Source: Deltaproteobacteria bacterium
GTDB lineage: Bacteria > Desulfobacterota > Binatia > UBA9968
DNA length: 32,438 nt
Reading direction: 5' to 3'
NCBI GenBank assembly: GCA_023250515.1
Contig: JAHFAO010000013.1
Span: 1 to 32,438 of the forward strand
Shown piece by piece: positions 8,485-16,958 of this stretch (the stretch's first letter is position 1; every line of letters begins with the position of its first letter). The notes beneath the pieces were generated by a model that searched no databases, was not told where the DNA came from, and saw only the letters and a program-made list of their open reading frames with translations. The position numbers were made by a program, and so were the translations under genes.

Positions 8485-9594
8485 ATGGCGAGGAAAGGCG
8501 AGTTTCTAGCGGGGAAGAAGATTGACCCCGAGCCGATCAACCCGTCAACTTCTATCACGGATTTGGTGGACAACAACTTTATTTCCTATAACGCCGGCCG
8601 GCTGCGTGAGGCCTGCAAGCTGTTTACTGACAAGATCCTTCAAGATGATGTCACCGTTGGCTTAAGTCTCAGTGGCGCCCTGACTCCAGCAGGCCTCGGC
8701 ATCTCCGCCCTTATTCCCCTCATCGAAAATGGTTTTGTAGACTGGATAGTCAGTACCGGAGCCAATCTCTACCATGACACGCATTTCGCCATGGGGCTTC
8801 CGATGCACCGTGGTACCCCCGACGCAAACGATGTGACCCTGAGAGAAGAAGGCATTGTCAGGATCTACGACATTTTTTTCAATTATGACATTCTGATCTC
8901 TACGGATGATTTCTTCCGCGAGATCCTCAAGGCCCCTGAGTTCCAAAAGGAGATGAGCACCTCGGAACTCCACTTCCTCGTGGGGAGGTATCTCTCTGAG
9001 CGGGAGAAGGTACTGGGAACAGAAAAAAAGTCCCTCTTGGCTACAGCCTATCAGTACGGAGTCCCCATTTACACCTCTTCTCCAGGAGACAGTTCCATTG
9101 GGATGAATGTGGCGGCATTGGCCCTGAAAGGAAACGGGCTTAAGTTTGACGTCTCTTTGGATGTCAATGAATCTGCAGCGATCGTACTTGAGGCCAAGCG
9201 GACCGGGGGAAGGAGCGCGGCAATCATCCTAGGAGGAGGCTCGCCAAAAAATTTCCTCCTGCAGACTGAACCCCACATCCAAGAGGTCCTTAGCCTAAAC
9301 GAGAAAGGGCATGATTACTTTATCCAGGTAACAGATGCCCGGGTAGATACTGGAGGGCTCTCTGGGGCTACACCGGGCGAAGCAGTCAGTTGGGGAAAGA
9401 TTGATCCAGACCAGCTTCCTGATTCTGTCGTCTGCTATGTGGACTCAACCATTGCCCTCCCCATCCTCACCGCCTATGCCCTGGCGGCACATCCTCCTAG
9501 GAAACCCAAGCGTCTCTTTGACCGCAGGGAGCACCTGCTAAAGAATATCGAGAAAGAATTCAAGGAAAAGTTCGGCAAGATCAAACTGCGGTAG
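8485..9594 (+). CDS. Bacterial deoxyhypusine synthase-like protein (possible homospermidine synthase)
   Basis: '[38 protein letters not shown]', '[15 protein letters not shown]', '[37 protein letters not shown]' (DHS catalytic-Lys motif VSWGKI retained). ORF can start at GTG 8467. Confidence 0.9.
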   Translation: MARKGEFLAGKKIDPEPINPSTSITDLVDNNFISYNAGRLREACKLFTDKILQDDVTVGLSLSGALTPAGLGISALIPLIENGFVDWIVSTGANLYHDTHFAMGLPMHRGTPDANDVTLREEGIVRIYDIFFNYDILISTDDFFREILKAPEFQKEMSTSELHFLVGRYLSEREKVLGTEKKSLLATAYQYGVPIYTSSPGDSSIGMNVAALALKGNGLKFDVSLDVNESAAIVLEAKRTGGRSAAIILGGGSPKNFLLQTEPHIQEVLSLNEKGHDYFIQVTDARVDTGGLSGATPGEAVSWGKIDPDQLPDSVVCYVDSTIALPILTAYALAAHPPRKPKRLFDRREHLLKNIEKEFKEKFGKIKLR

Positions 9595-9606
9595 ATGAAT
9601 ATAGTC

Positions 9607-9640
9607 CCAGGATGCCGGAGACAAATTTCCGGCATCCTGG
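9607..9640. terminator. Strong hairpin terminator-like structure between convergent genes
   Basis: CCAGGATGCCGGA - GACAAATT - TCCGGCATCCTGG, 13-bp perfect stem, directly after the DHS-like stop. Confidence 0.75.
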
Positions 9641-9666
9641 ACAGTCGCTACTCCAGATTAGAGGGA

Positions 9667-9695
9667 AACAGCCTAGGCTTTTTTTGTAGGCTGTT
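9667..9695. terminator. Second hairpin between convergent genes (serves the minus-strand OmpA-like gene or both)
   Basis: AACAGCCTA - GGCTTTTTTTG - TAGGCTGTT, 9-bp perfect stem. Confidence 0.55.
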
Positions 9696-9740
9696 CCATT
9701 TGCAGCGCGGGAGAGATTGCCTCTCCGCTACCGCTAAAGG

Positions 9741-10475
9741 TTACCGTCCTTGTCGTTGCTCTACTTGTGCGGTGCGTTTCTCTTCTGACGGAACGGCAAT
9801 AGCCTCTTTATAAACCAGAATCTCGATGCGCCGGTTTTTGTGCCGTCCTTCTCGTGTGCTGTTATCCGCCAGAGGGGCGCTCTTCCCGTACGACACCGCG
9901 GTCACACGGATAGGATCCATCTTCTTCTGGGTGATGAGATACCTTGCCACGCTCTCCGCTCTTTTCCGTCCCAACTCGTAGTTGTAGTCCTCAGCCCCTG
10001 TACCGTCAGTATGCCCAGCAATGAGGAAGATGGCGCCTTCTGTTATCTCAGCTTTGAGATCACTTAAAAAGCCATCGATCTCCCTTTTCGTTTGATCTGT
10101 CAAGGCAGCCGAGTTAAAAGCAAAATTCGCCCCCTCCTTAAGATTCAGGACAAATCGTCTTTCCAACCGAAGGTTGGCAAGGCTACTCAGAGCTTTTTCT
10201 GCCTTGGCATCAATCTGACCTAGACGACCCTCCATATCGTTCATCCGCCCCCCCATCTGGGCCCCCATCTGGGCCAGGCGGGAATCCGTAGCAGAGAGCT
10301 GTCCCCCTAACTTGTCAATCCGACCCTCTGCCGTAGAAACGCGTCCCTCCACGGGATTCATCTGTTCCCTAACCCAATCCCGGGTCGCTACGCATCCCTG
10401 CAAACCAAGCAGAAGGATCATGCCTAAGAAAAGCATGAAAGGAATCCTTCTATAATTTATATATCGTACCATCAC
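9741..10475 (-). CDS. OmpA-family peptidoglycan-binding lipoprotein with coiled-coil N-terminus
   Basis: Lipobox-like 'LLLGLQGC'; OmpA_C motif 'FLIAGHTDGTGAEDYNYELGRKRAESVARYL', 'NRRIEILV'. Confidence 0.9.
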   Translation of the reverse strand: MMVRYINYRRIPFMLFLGMILLLGLQGCVATRDWVREQMNPVEGRVSTAEGRIDKLGGQLSATDSRLAQMGAQMGGRMNDMEGRLGQIDAKAEKALSSLANLRLERRFVLNLKEGANFAFNSAALTDQTKREIDGFLSDLKAEITEGAIFLIAGHTDGTGAEDYNYELGRKRAESVARYLITQKKMDPIRVTAVSYGKSAPLADNSTREGRHKNRRIEILVYKEAIAVPSEEKRTAQVEQRQGR

Positions 10476-10522
10476 TGCACCTCCCTTTCTTCTCTATCTT
10501 AAAATTTAGCTCCACCTTTTGC

Positions 10523-10867
10523 TCACAAATGCTCAGAAACCAAACTCATCAGCTCAATCTTGGAAAAAGGCTTTTTGAGAAAACTCACCTCGTGTCTTTT
10601 CTCCTCTTCCAGCTGCGACCGAAATTGGCTCAAGCTACCACTCATGTAGATTGTCTTTATCTTTGGGTTATGGGTCCTTATATGCTTCATCATTTCCAGG
10701 CCGTTTTTCTCAGGCATATGGATATCGGTTATGACTAGGTCCGGTCTGAAAAGCGTGTAGATCCAATATCCATCAGCACCATTGCGGGCCCTCATGACCT
10801 CATAGCCTTCGCTCTCCAGCATCTGCTGAAGAATAAAGGCCAACCCCTCGTCGTCATCTACAATCAA
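10523..10867 (-). CDS. Single-domain response regulator receiver protein
   Basis: 'IVDDDEGLAFILQQMLESEGYEVMRARNGADG...DLVITDIHMPEKNGLEMMKHIR...KKPFSKIEL'. Start appears non-ATG (TTG at 10867; in-frame stop TAA shortly upstream). Confidence 0.88.
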   Translation of the reverse strand: MIVDDDEGLAFILQQMLESEGYEVMRARNGADGYWIYTLFRPDLVITDIHMPEKNGLEMMKHIRTHNPKIKTIYMSGSLSQFRSQLEEEKRHEVSFLKKPFSKIELMSLVSEHL

Positions 10868-11049
10868 AACCTTCGTATATATTCGCTTCCTTTATCTGGA
10901 AGCGATATTTTACTTCAAAAGGCATACCAAGTTCTCTGGATCAAGCTAATCCATTGATTCTAAACGGTTTTTATTAAATGCTGGTTGGCTGCAGCAGTTC
11001 TTTATGAAGGAATTTTCCTACAGGGAAGGCGAAGGTAATTTCCTGCACT

Positions 11050-12432
11050 CTAATTAGATTTCTTAAAATCATCTACTTTCAGGTCATGTTTTTTAAGGAG
11101 ATCGTAGAAATCGGCCCTGTACTTCCCAGCAAGTCGTGCCGCCTGGCTCACATTGCCCTCACTGAGTTCAAGCAGATGGATTAGATAGCCCTTTTCGAAA
11201 GCATCTTTGGCCTCTTTGAGGGGTTTTAATGTGTCTTCGGCCATCTCATTTTTTTGAAAAGGAACTTTCGTCTGGAGAATAAGATCTTCGGTGAGGATAT
11301 CCTGCCGAGTCATGGCCACCGCATACTCAATTGTATTCTCTAACTCTCTTACATTTCCCGGCCATTCATGGAGCATAAGCCTTCGCATGGCCACAGGCGT
11401 CAGACCTTTTACATCTTTCTTCATCTGCTGGATGAACCTTTTCAGAAAATGTTCTACCAAAAGAGGGATATCCTCTTTTCTTTCTCTCAGAGCAGGCAGA
11501 TGTATGGGAATGACATGAATCCTATAATAGAGGTCCTCACGGAAAAAGCCGCTCTTAACTTCATCCTCTAGCTCCTTTTTTGTGGCCACAATAACCCTGA
11601 CATCCACCGCCACGGGTTTTCCGCTACCAACGGGATAGAATTGGCGCTCCTGAAGCACGCGTAGAAGCTTGGCCTGAATAGAGAGAGGCATATCTCCGAT
11701 CTCGTCTAGGAAGATGGTGCCTTCGTGAGCCTCAGTAAATAACCCTTTTGTGCTTCGCACCGCTCCGGTAAACGCTCCCTTTTCATGGCCAAAAAGCTCG
11801 CTTTCCAGCAATGTTTCAGGGAGGGCCGCGCAGTTTATGGCCACAAAGGGTTTGTCTTTCCTCTCGCTGCCCAGGTGAATGGCCTTGGCAATCAGCTCCT
11901 TTCCCGTGCCGCTTTCTCCGTAGATGTAGACCGTCGACTCGGTTTGGGCAATGCGGGATACCACCTCCAGCACCCTTTGCATCTTTTCGCTCTTGGCCAC
12001 AATGTTGGCGAAATCATACCTCTCTTCTAGCAGTCCCTTGAGCCTTTGGATCTCGGAGGTAAGCCTGCGTTTCTCCAGGGCCCTCTCGATTTGTAAGAGC
12101 AGTTCCCGAGGGTCAAAAGGTTTGGTGAGGTAGCTATAGGCTCCTCTTTTCATGGCCTCTACAGCACTTTCGATACTACCATGGGCGGTGAGGATGATCA
12201 CCGGCATCTCGGGGTTGATTAAATGCAACTCTTGCATCAGCGATATTCCATCCCGCCCAACAAGCTGCAAGTCAACAATGGATAGCTCAAAGACCTGCCC
12301 TCTGACTGCTTCTATGGCCTCTTTCTCCCTGAAGGCCGTTGCAACCTCGTAATTCGCTGATTCCAGCCTCATTCTTACCACCTCCGCGAGGTTCCTATCA
12401 TCATCCACTACTAAAATCTTTGCTGAGGACAT
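11050..12432 (-). CDS. glrR: Sigma-54-dependent response regulator, GlrR/QseF-like
   Basis: Receiver + AAA+ with 'GESGTGKE', 'GAFTGA' (ELFGHEKGAFTGAVRSTKGLF) + Fis-type HTH 'LLELSEGNVSQAARLAGKYRADFYDLLKKHDLKVDDFK', characteristic of GlrR. Confidence 0.92.
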   Translation of the reverse strand: MSSAKILVVDDDRNLAEVVRMRLESANYEVATAFREKEAIEAVRGQVFELSIVDLQLVGRDGISLMQELHLINPEMPVIILTAHGSIESAVEAMKRGAYSYLTKPFDPRELLLQIERALEKRRLTSEIQRLKGLLEERYDFANIVAKSEKMQRVLEVVSRIAQTESTVYIYGESGTGKELIAKAIHLGSERKDKPFVAINCAALPETLLESELFGHEKGAFTGAVRSTKGLFTEAHEGTIFLDEIGDMPLSIQAKLLRVLQERQFYPVGSGKPVAVDVRVIVATKKELEDEVKSGFFREDLYYRIHVIPIHLPALRERKEDIPLLVEHFLKRFIQQMKKDVKGLTPVAMRRLMLHEWPGNVRELENTIEYAVAMTRQDILTEDLILQTKVPFQKNEMAEDTLKPLKEAKDAFEKGYLIHLLELSEGNVSQAARLAGKYRADFYDLLKKHDLKVDDFKKSN

Positions 12433-12440
12433 TTTCCCTC

Positions 12441-13034
12441 TTATCTTGCTTTCTCCCTTTTCTTTTCTTCGATCTCAATATCTACCTCTTTTAACTTTTT
12501 AAACACTTGATTGAGCCTCTCATTCTCATCTTTCAGCTTTTTAAACACTTGATTGAGCCTCTCATTCTCATCTTTCAGCTTTTTAAACACTTGATTGAGC
12601 CTCTCATCCTCCTCTTTTAATTTCCTAAACATCTCATTTAACCTCTCATCCTCCTCCAGTATCCCGACCCAGATCTTTGCCTGCTCCACCCAAGGGCTTT
12701 TGGGGTAATCCTTGGTAAGTTTTCTGAAAAGGCTAAGGGCCTTGCCGTGATCTTTTTTAGGATTTCCAATGTGAGCATAGATCAGCCCCATATTGAAAAC
12801 AGCCTCGTCCCCCGGGGTTTGGTTAGCAGACAATGATAAAACCTTCTCGTGCTCTTTAAGGGAACTCTCGAAGTCGCCTTGCGCCAGGAGCTTTTTCCCG
12901 CGAAGGAGAGATTCACGGGCCTCTTCCCGCTCCCTTATCTGTTTTAAGACCGCACACCCGGAAAGAGAAAGAAAAATCAGGTTGGCAATACAAAAATAAA
13001 CGTACTTCCCTGCCCTGGTTTGCTTTCTGCCCAT
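12441..13034 (-). CDS. Putative lipoprotein with TPR-like region and C-terminal coiled-coil repeats (QseG-position protein)
   Basis: Lipobox 'FLSLSGC'; 'LLRGKKLLAQGDFESSLKEHEKVL...GLIYAHIGNPKKDHGKALSLFRKLTKDYPKSPWVEQAKIW'. Located between GlrK-like and GlrR-like genes. Confidence 0.85.
   Translation of the reverse strand: MGRKQTRAGKYVYFCIANLIFLSLSGCAVLKQIREREEARESLLRGKKLLAQGDFESSLKEHEKVLSLSANQTPGDEAVFNMGLIYAHIGNPKKDHGKALSLFRKLTKDYPKSPWVEQAKIWVGILEEDERLNEMFRKLKEEDERLNQVFKKLKDENERLNQVFKKLKDENERLNQVFKKLKEVDIEIEEKKREKAR
12480..12647 (-). repeat. 42-bp intragenic tandem repeat encoding 14-aa coiled-coil unit (ERLNQVFKKLKDEN) x4
   Basis: Protein residues 130-185: ERLNEMFRKLKEED/ERLNQVFKKLKDEN/ERLNQVFKKLKDEN/ERLNQVFKKLKEVD; near-identical 42-nt DNA units. 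Confidence 0.95.
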
Positions 13035-14419
13035 ACCTTACCGCCATGCGATGTTATGATGTGTTTCACAATAGCTAAGCCCAATCCAGTTCCCTGAGTT
13101 GGGTATGAACCCGTAGAAATCGCCTGCTGAAACTTATCAAATATGGTGCCAAGCTTCTCCGCCGGTATACCAGCGCCCGTATCTGCCACTGAGACTTCCA
13201 CTCCCCCATCCCGATGTTGGGCAGAGACCGCCACCCGGCCACCATCAGGAGTGAACTTGACTGCATTTCCGATCAAATTTCGTAGCGCCTGAAGCATCCT
13301 CTCACTGTCCACCTTTATGATGGGCAGCTCCTCGCTGATCTTCGCCTCTAGGCTGATTCTTTTAGCTTCGACCAGAGGGCCTATCTCGATCATAGCCTTA
13401 TTGATGAGGGGAGCAAGGCTTGCCCGGTCAAAGGTATAGGTCATCATCCCTGCCTCCATCTTCGATAGATCCAACAAGGAATTGACCAGACCGATCAAAC
13501 GATTACTCTCTTCGGTTAGGATTGTCAAAAGCCTTTTTTGCTTGTCCGTTATCGGTCCCCCTATGCCCTCCAACAAGAGGCCTGTCCCTTCTTTTATAGA
13601 AGTCAGCGGAGTGCGCAACTCATGGGACAACGAAGAGAAAAAATCAGACTTCATCTTTTCCAGATCTCTAAGCTTGCTACACATGAGATTAAAAGCGCCC
13701 GCTAGCTCCGCTATTTCCGGTGGAGAGGAAAGGTTCAGATTGCCTCCAAAATCTCCTTCGGCAATTTCTTTGGTCCTTTTCTTTAAGATGGAGATAGGTT
13801 GGGTAATGCTTCTGGTAATAAAAAGGGAGATGGCAATGATGATAATAATAGCCACCCCCGCTATCAGCATGGCTACCCGATGGGCATCGGCTCCAGCGTC
13901 GGCTAATTCTTTGATCTTACTATACGTGCTTTCTTGACTATAGGCTCTCATTTTTTCCAGTTCCGCGATGATCCCATCCACAGCCCTTTCCTTTTCCTGT
14001 TTGTACTGGGCTTGAGGATATTTTTCACCCCTCTTGAGATATTGAACTTCCTCATCAAATAGGCTTTGGTAGCGTTGATGGTATTCTTTGGCAATCCTCA
14101 ATAATCCACTTGATTGAGATTCTGCTATGGAAATCGCTTCCTCGAGGTACCCATCGAAATCCCTTTTAAAGAGCAGAAATTGATCATAAAGAGCATTGTC
14201 CTGCGTGATGATGAATTTCCTTTCGTATCGGATCTGTGACAGAAGGGCATCTGTAAGTTTCTTCTCGTAGTCTATAATGCGATTGTCGATCTGCAGCACA
14301 GACCGGGTAACATCGTTAAAGCGGCGTAGCTGGACAATGGCGTAGGCGCCTACTGCGACAACGAGAATAAAAATTGCAAAATAACCAAGAATTAGGCGGG
14401 AAAATAGCGTTAGCCTCAT
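12977..14419 (-). CDS. glrK: Sensor histidine kinase, GlrK/QseE-like
   Basis: TM-periplasmic-TM-HAMP-HisKA-HATPase; 'SHELRTPLTSIKEGTGLLLEGIGGPITDKQKRLLTILTEESNRLIGLVNSLLDLSKMEAGMM', 'GTGLGLAIVKHIITSHGGKVWAES'. Track start 14464; MRLTLFSRLILGYFAIF at 14419 more likely. Confidence 0.92.
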   Translation of the reverse strand: MRLTLFSRLILGYFAIFILVVAVGAYAIVQLRRFNDVTRSVLQIDNRIIDYEKKLTDALLSQIRYERKFIITQDNALYDQFLLFKRDFDGYLEEAISIAESQSSGLLRIAKEYHQRYQSLFDEEVQYLKRGEKYPQAQYKQEKERAVDGIIAELEKMRAYSQESTYSKIKELADAGADAHRVAMLIAGVAIIIIIAISLFITRSITQPISILKKRTKEIAEGDFGGNLNLSSPPEIAELAGAFNLMCSKLRDLEKMKSDFFSSLSHELRTPLTSIKEGTGLLLEGIGGPITDKQKRLLTILTEESNRLIGLVNSLLDLSKMEAGMMTYTFDRASLAPLINKAMIEIGPLVEAKRISLEAKISEELPIIKVDSERMLQALRNLIGNAVKFTPDGGRVAVSAQHRDGGVEVSVADTGAGIPAEKLGTIFDKFQQAISTGSYPTQGTGLGLAIVKHIITSHGGKVWAESKPGQGSTFIFVLPT

Positions 14420-14473
14420 CAGAAAACTCCGTCCATTTGTACTGTTTGGCGATCCGCTCAACAAAAAAGCGGC

Positions 14474-15580
14474 CTATGACTCTGGCAGGCCTTTTTTGTC
14501 CCCGTCCGCTGCAAGGAGCTTTTGACCGAATTGGTCCAGGCGTTTCTCAGCATTCTGAAAGCTTGACTGCGCATAACCGAGATGCTTTCCTAACAAGCTA
14601 AATTCTTCCTTAAACCTGGAAAAGTCCCCGTCAAGCCGGCTGAGATACTGGAGGATCTCCTTGGCGCGCTCTTCAATTTTCATCCCTTTGAGTCCTAACA
14701 CAATGGCTTGGAGATAGGCATAAAAGCTGTTGGGAGAAACCGGGATGACCTTTTTGCTAAGGGCATATTGGCTGAGATTCCTCTCTCCTCCCATGGAGTC
14801 ATCCTTGATGATCGTCTCGTAATAGACATTTTCTGCCGGGATATACATGAGGGCAAAGTCATAGGTGCCCTCATCGGGCAGAATGTATTTATTGGCTATC
14901 GTGTCAATGTGTTTTTTCACATCGGCCACAAACTGTCTCCTTGCCTTGCCCTTCTCATCCTCTGTCATCCCCTCCTGCATTCGTTTGAAATTCTCAAGGG
15001 GAAACTTGGCATCTACGGGAACCAAAGATCCTCCTAGCTTGATCACCGCATCCACTTTCTCTCCGCTTTTGAAGGAAAACTGCGTGGCAAAGTGCTCCGC
15101 GGGGAGAATCTGGCCCAAGAGGTCGCTGAGAAAGAACTCTCCCAACCCGCCTCTTAGTTTTGGGGAGCGAAGGATTTGCTGGAGAGAGGCGATGTCCTTG
15201 CCCACCTCATAGATCTTTCGGTTCGCCTCCTCCAAGCCCCCCAGACTCTTCTGCACATTCCCCACTACACGGGCTGCGTTGTCCAGCCTTTCCCCCAGGC
15301 TTTGCTGTGTTTTTTGCATGATCTCCGCGTTTTCCTTCAACCTCTCGTTCACTTGAATGGATACTTGCCCCAACTGCTGGTGGATCAGCTGGGTGTTGCT
15401 ATCCAGCACTTGCGTGAACTGTCCCCGAAGCTGGTTGATCTGTTGCTGAATCAAGAGCAGGGACTGGTCTTCTTTTTTTTCTGAAAGGAGGGTCTGAAAA
15501 CGGCGCAAGAGAAGCCAGCCGAGGGCAGCGAAACCGAGAAAGAGAAAAAGAGTGAGGAGGATTGGATTAAGTGATTCCAC
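14474..15580 (-). CDS. rmuC: DNA recombination protein RmuC
   Basis: Single TM, coiled coil, 'RSPKLRGGLGEFFLSDLLGQILPAEHFATQFSFKSGEKVDAVIKLGGSLVPVDAKFPLENFKRM', 'VIPVSPNSFYAYLQAIVLGLKGMKIEERA'. Confidence 0.95.
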   Translation of the reverse strand: MESLNPILLTLFLFLGFAALGWLLLRRFQTLLSEKKEDQSLLLIQQQINQLRGQFTQVLDSNTQLIHQQLGQVSIQVNERLKENAEIMQKTQQSLGERLDNAARVVGNVQKSLGGLEEANRKIYEVGKDIASLQQILRSPKLRGGLGEFFLSDLLGQILPAEHFATQFSFKSGEKVDAVIKLGGSLVPVDAKFPLENFKRMQEGMTEDEKGKARRQFVADVKKHIDTIANKYILPDEGTYDFALMYIPAENVYYETIIKDDSMGGERNLSQYALSKKVIPVSPNSFYAYLQAIVLGLKGMKIEERAKEILQYLSRLDGDFSRFKEEFSLLGKHLGYAQSSFQNAEKRLDQFGQKLLAADGDKKGLPES

Positions 15581-15596
15581 GATTTAGGATTGTGGG

Positions 15597-15809
15597 TTAC
15601 AGAAGCCGTAGGGCATATTCCAGGATCTCGCTGATTTTGCGGATCTGGGTAGCCCGGATCGACCTTTCCTCAGGTGGGGATGAGAAATAGCGGTCCAGGC
15701 TCCTTTTGAGATTCCATTCCAAGAGCTCCACGCATTGCTCCACGTTGACTTTTTCCGAACGACGTCTCCGCGCCTGATGCAGCTCCTTAAAATGAATCAC
15801 TTGCCCCAT
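15597..15809 (-). CDS. Small conserved-looking protein of unknown function (70 aa)
   Basis: ORF between rmuC and aguA on the same strand with plausible composition; no family recognised. Confidence 0.55.
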   Translation of the reverse strand: MGQVIHFKELHQARRRRSEKVNVEQCVELLEWNLKRSLDRYFSSPPEERSIRATQIRKISEILEYALRLL

Positions 15810-15845
15810 ACTTGAATGTAGCTTACGGAGGAGACAACCATTTTG

Positions 15846-16958
15846 TCAAGGGTTTGATCCATCTACAAGGGGCTCCTGCTGCGTGACGCAGTGAATAGCC
15901 CCAAGCCCGGCCACGAGAGGACCACAGGGAATGCCAAAAACTTTACGGCCAGGGAAGAGGTCACCCAAGATCCCAAGGGCCAGCTGATCGTTAGGGTGGC
16001 TATAAGTGGGAACGAGGACGACCCCGTTAGCAATATAAAAATTGACATAACTAGCCGGGAGCCTGATCCCCTCGTAAACTACCCGTCCTGGCAACGGAAG
16101 CGGTACAACGGCAAGTCTCCTCCCATCTTGGTCCCTGGCCTCTTGGAGACGTTCATAATTCTCCTGTAGGGGGGCATAGTTCTCGTTCCTCGAATCCTCC
16201 TCGAGAGCGCACACGACCGTTGTCGGATTGACAAACCGGGCAATGTCGTCAATATGGCCATCCGTGTCATCACCCGCAATGCCCTGGCTCAGCCAGATGA
16301 AATGATCGACGCCGAGATAATCCCTAAGAACCTGCTCGATCTCAGTCCGGCCTAAGTGGGGGTTACGATTCGGGTTCATAAGACACTGCTCGGTTGTAAG
16401 ACAGATGCCGCATCCATTGACATCGATGGAGCCTCCTTCGAGGACTATCCCAGACTCAAAAACGGGTACGCGGAGGAGAATAGCGATTGTCTTGGCGACA
16501 CTGTCATCCTGCTCATAAAACCTATATTTCCGGCCCCAACCATTGAATACCCAATCGTTGAAGGCTAGGCACCTTTCGCCTCCTTTTTTGGTGACAAAAG
16601 TTGGGCCGTAGTCTCTGATCCAGACATCCACAGTCGGAATCATGTAGATGGACACACGCTCCATGATCGCCCCCGCATCCCTAAGGCGCTTCGTTGCTTC
16701 TGCTTGAGCCTGCTGATCATTCACAAGTAGACAAACTTCCTCTTCCCGGGAGATCACACGCGCCATCTGAGCCCATATCTCCTTGACTAGTTCTAATTGA
16801 TCGGGCCAAGTCTCAAGATTGTGGGGCCACGCCAGCCAGGTAGACCTGTGGGGTTCCCATTCTGCCGGCATATGATAGCCAAGTCGGCGTGGTGAGATCC
16901 TTTCCACGGCGGTATCACTCTTTGCCTGAGAGAGTTTCAAGAGAGGGTCATTGAGCAA
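15846..16958 (-). CDS. aguA: Agmatine deiminase
   Basis: 'MPAEWEPHRSTWLAWPHN', 'PTVDVWIRDYGPTFV', 'GGSIDVNGCGICLTTEQCLMNPNRNP', 'GDDTDGHIDDIARFV', 'GLGAIHCVTQQEP'. Confidence 0.96.
   Translation of the reverse strand: MLNDPLLKLSQAKSDTAVERISPRRLGYHMPAEWEPHRSTWLAWPHNLETWPDQLELVKEIWAQMARVISREEEVCLLVNDQQAQAEATKRLRDAGAIMERVSIYMIPTVDVWIRDYGPTFVTKKGGERCLAFNDWVFNGWGRKYRFYEQDDSVAKTIAILLRVPVFESGIVLEGGSIDVNGCGICLTTEQCLMNPNRNPHLGRTEIEQVLRDYLGVDHFIWLSQGIAGDDTDGHIDDIARFVNPTTVVCALEEDSRNENYAPLQENYERLQEARDQDGRRLAVVPLPLPGRVVYEGIRLPASYVNFYIANGVVLVPTYSHPNDQLALGILGDLFPGRKVFGIPCGPLVAGLGAIHCVTQQEPLVDGSNP

Noticed and set aside
9595-9813. 72-aa ORF after the DHS-like gene
   Set aside because: Runs through two hairpin terminators and into the antisense of the OmpA-like gene; no RBS or domain evidence.
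12480-12647. Regular 42-bp repeats that could look like a CRISPR array or minisatellite
   Set aside because: Contiguous repeats without unique spacers, in frame, encoding a coiled coil inside a lipoprotein gene.
14420-14464. 'GTCCATTTGT' near the glrK start as another TGTCCA-type site
   Set aside because: Lacks the complete TGTCCA half-site and has no sigma-54 promoter nearby; likely coincidence.
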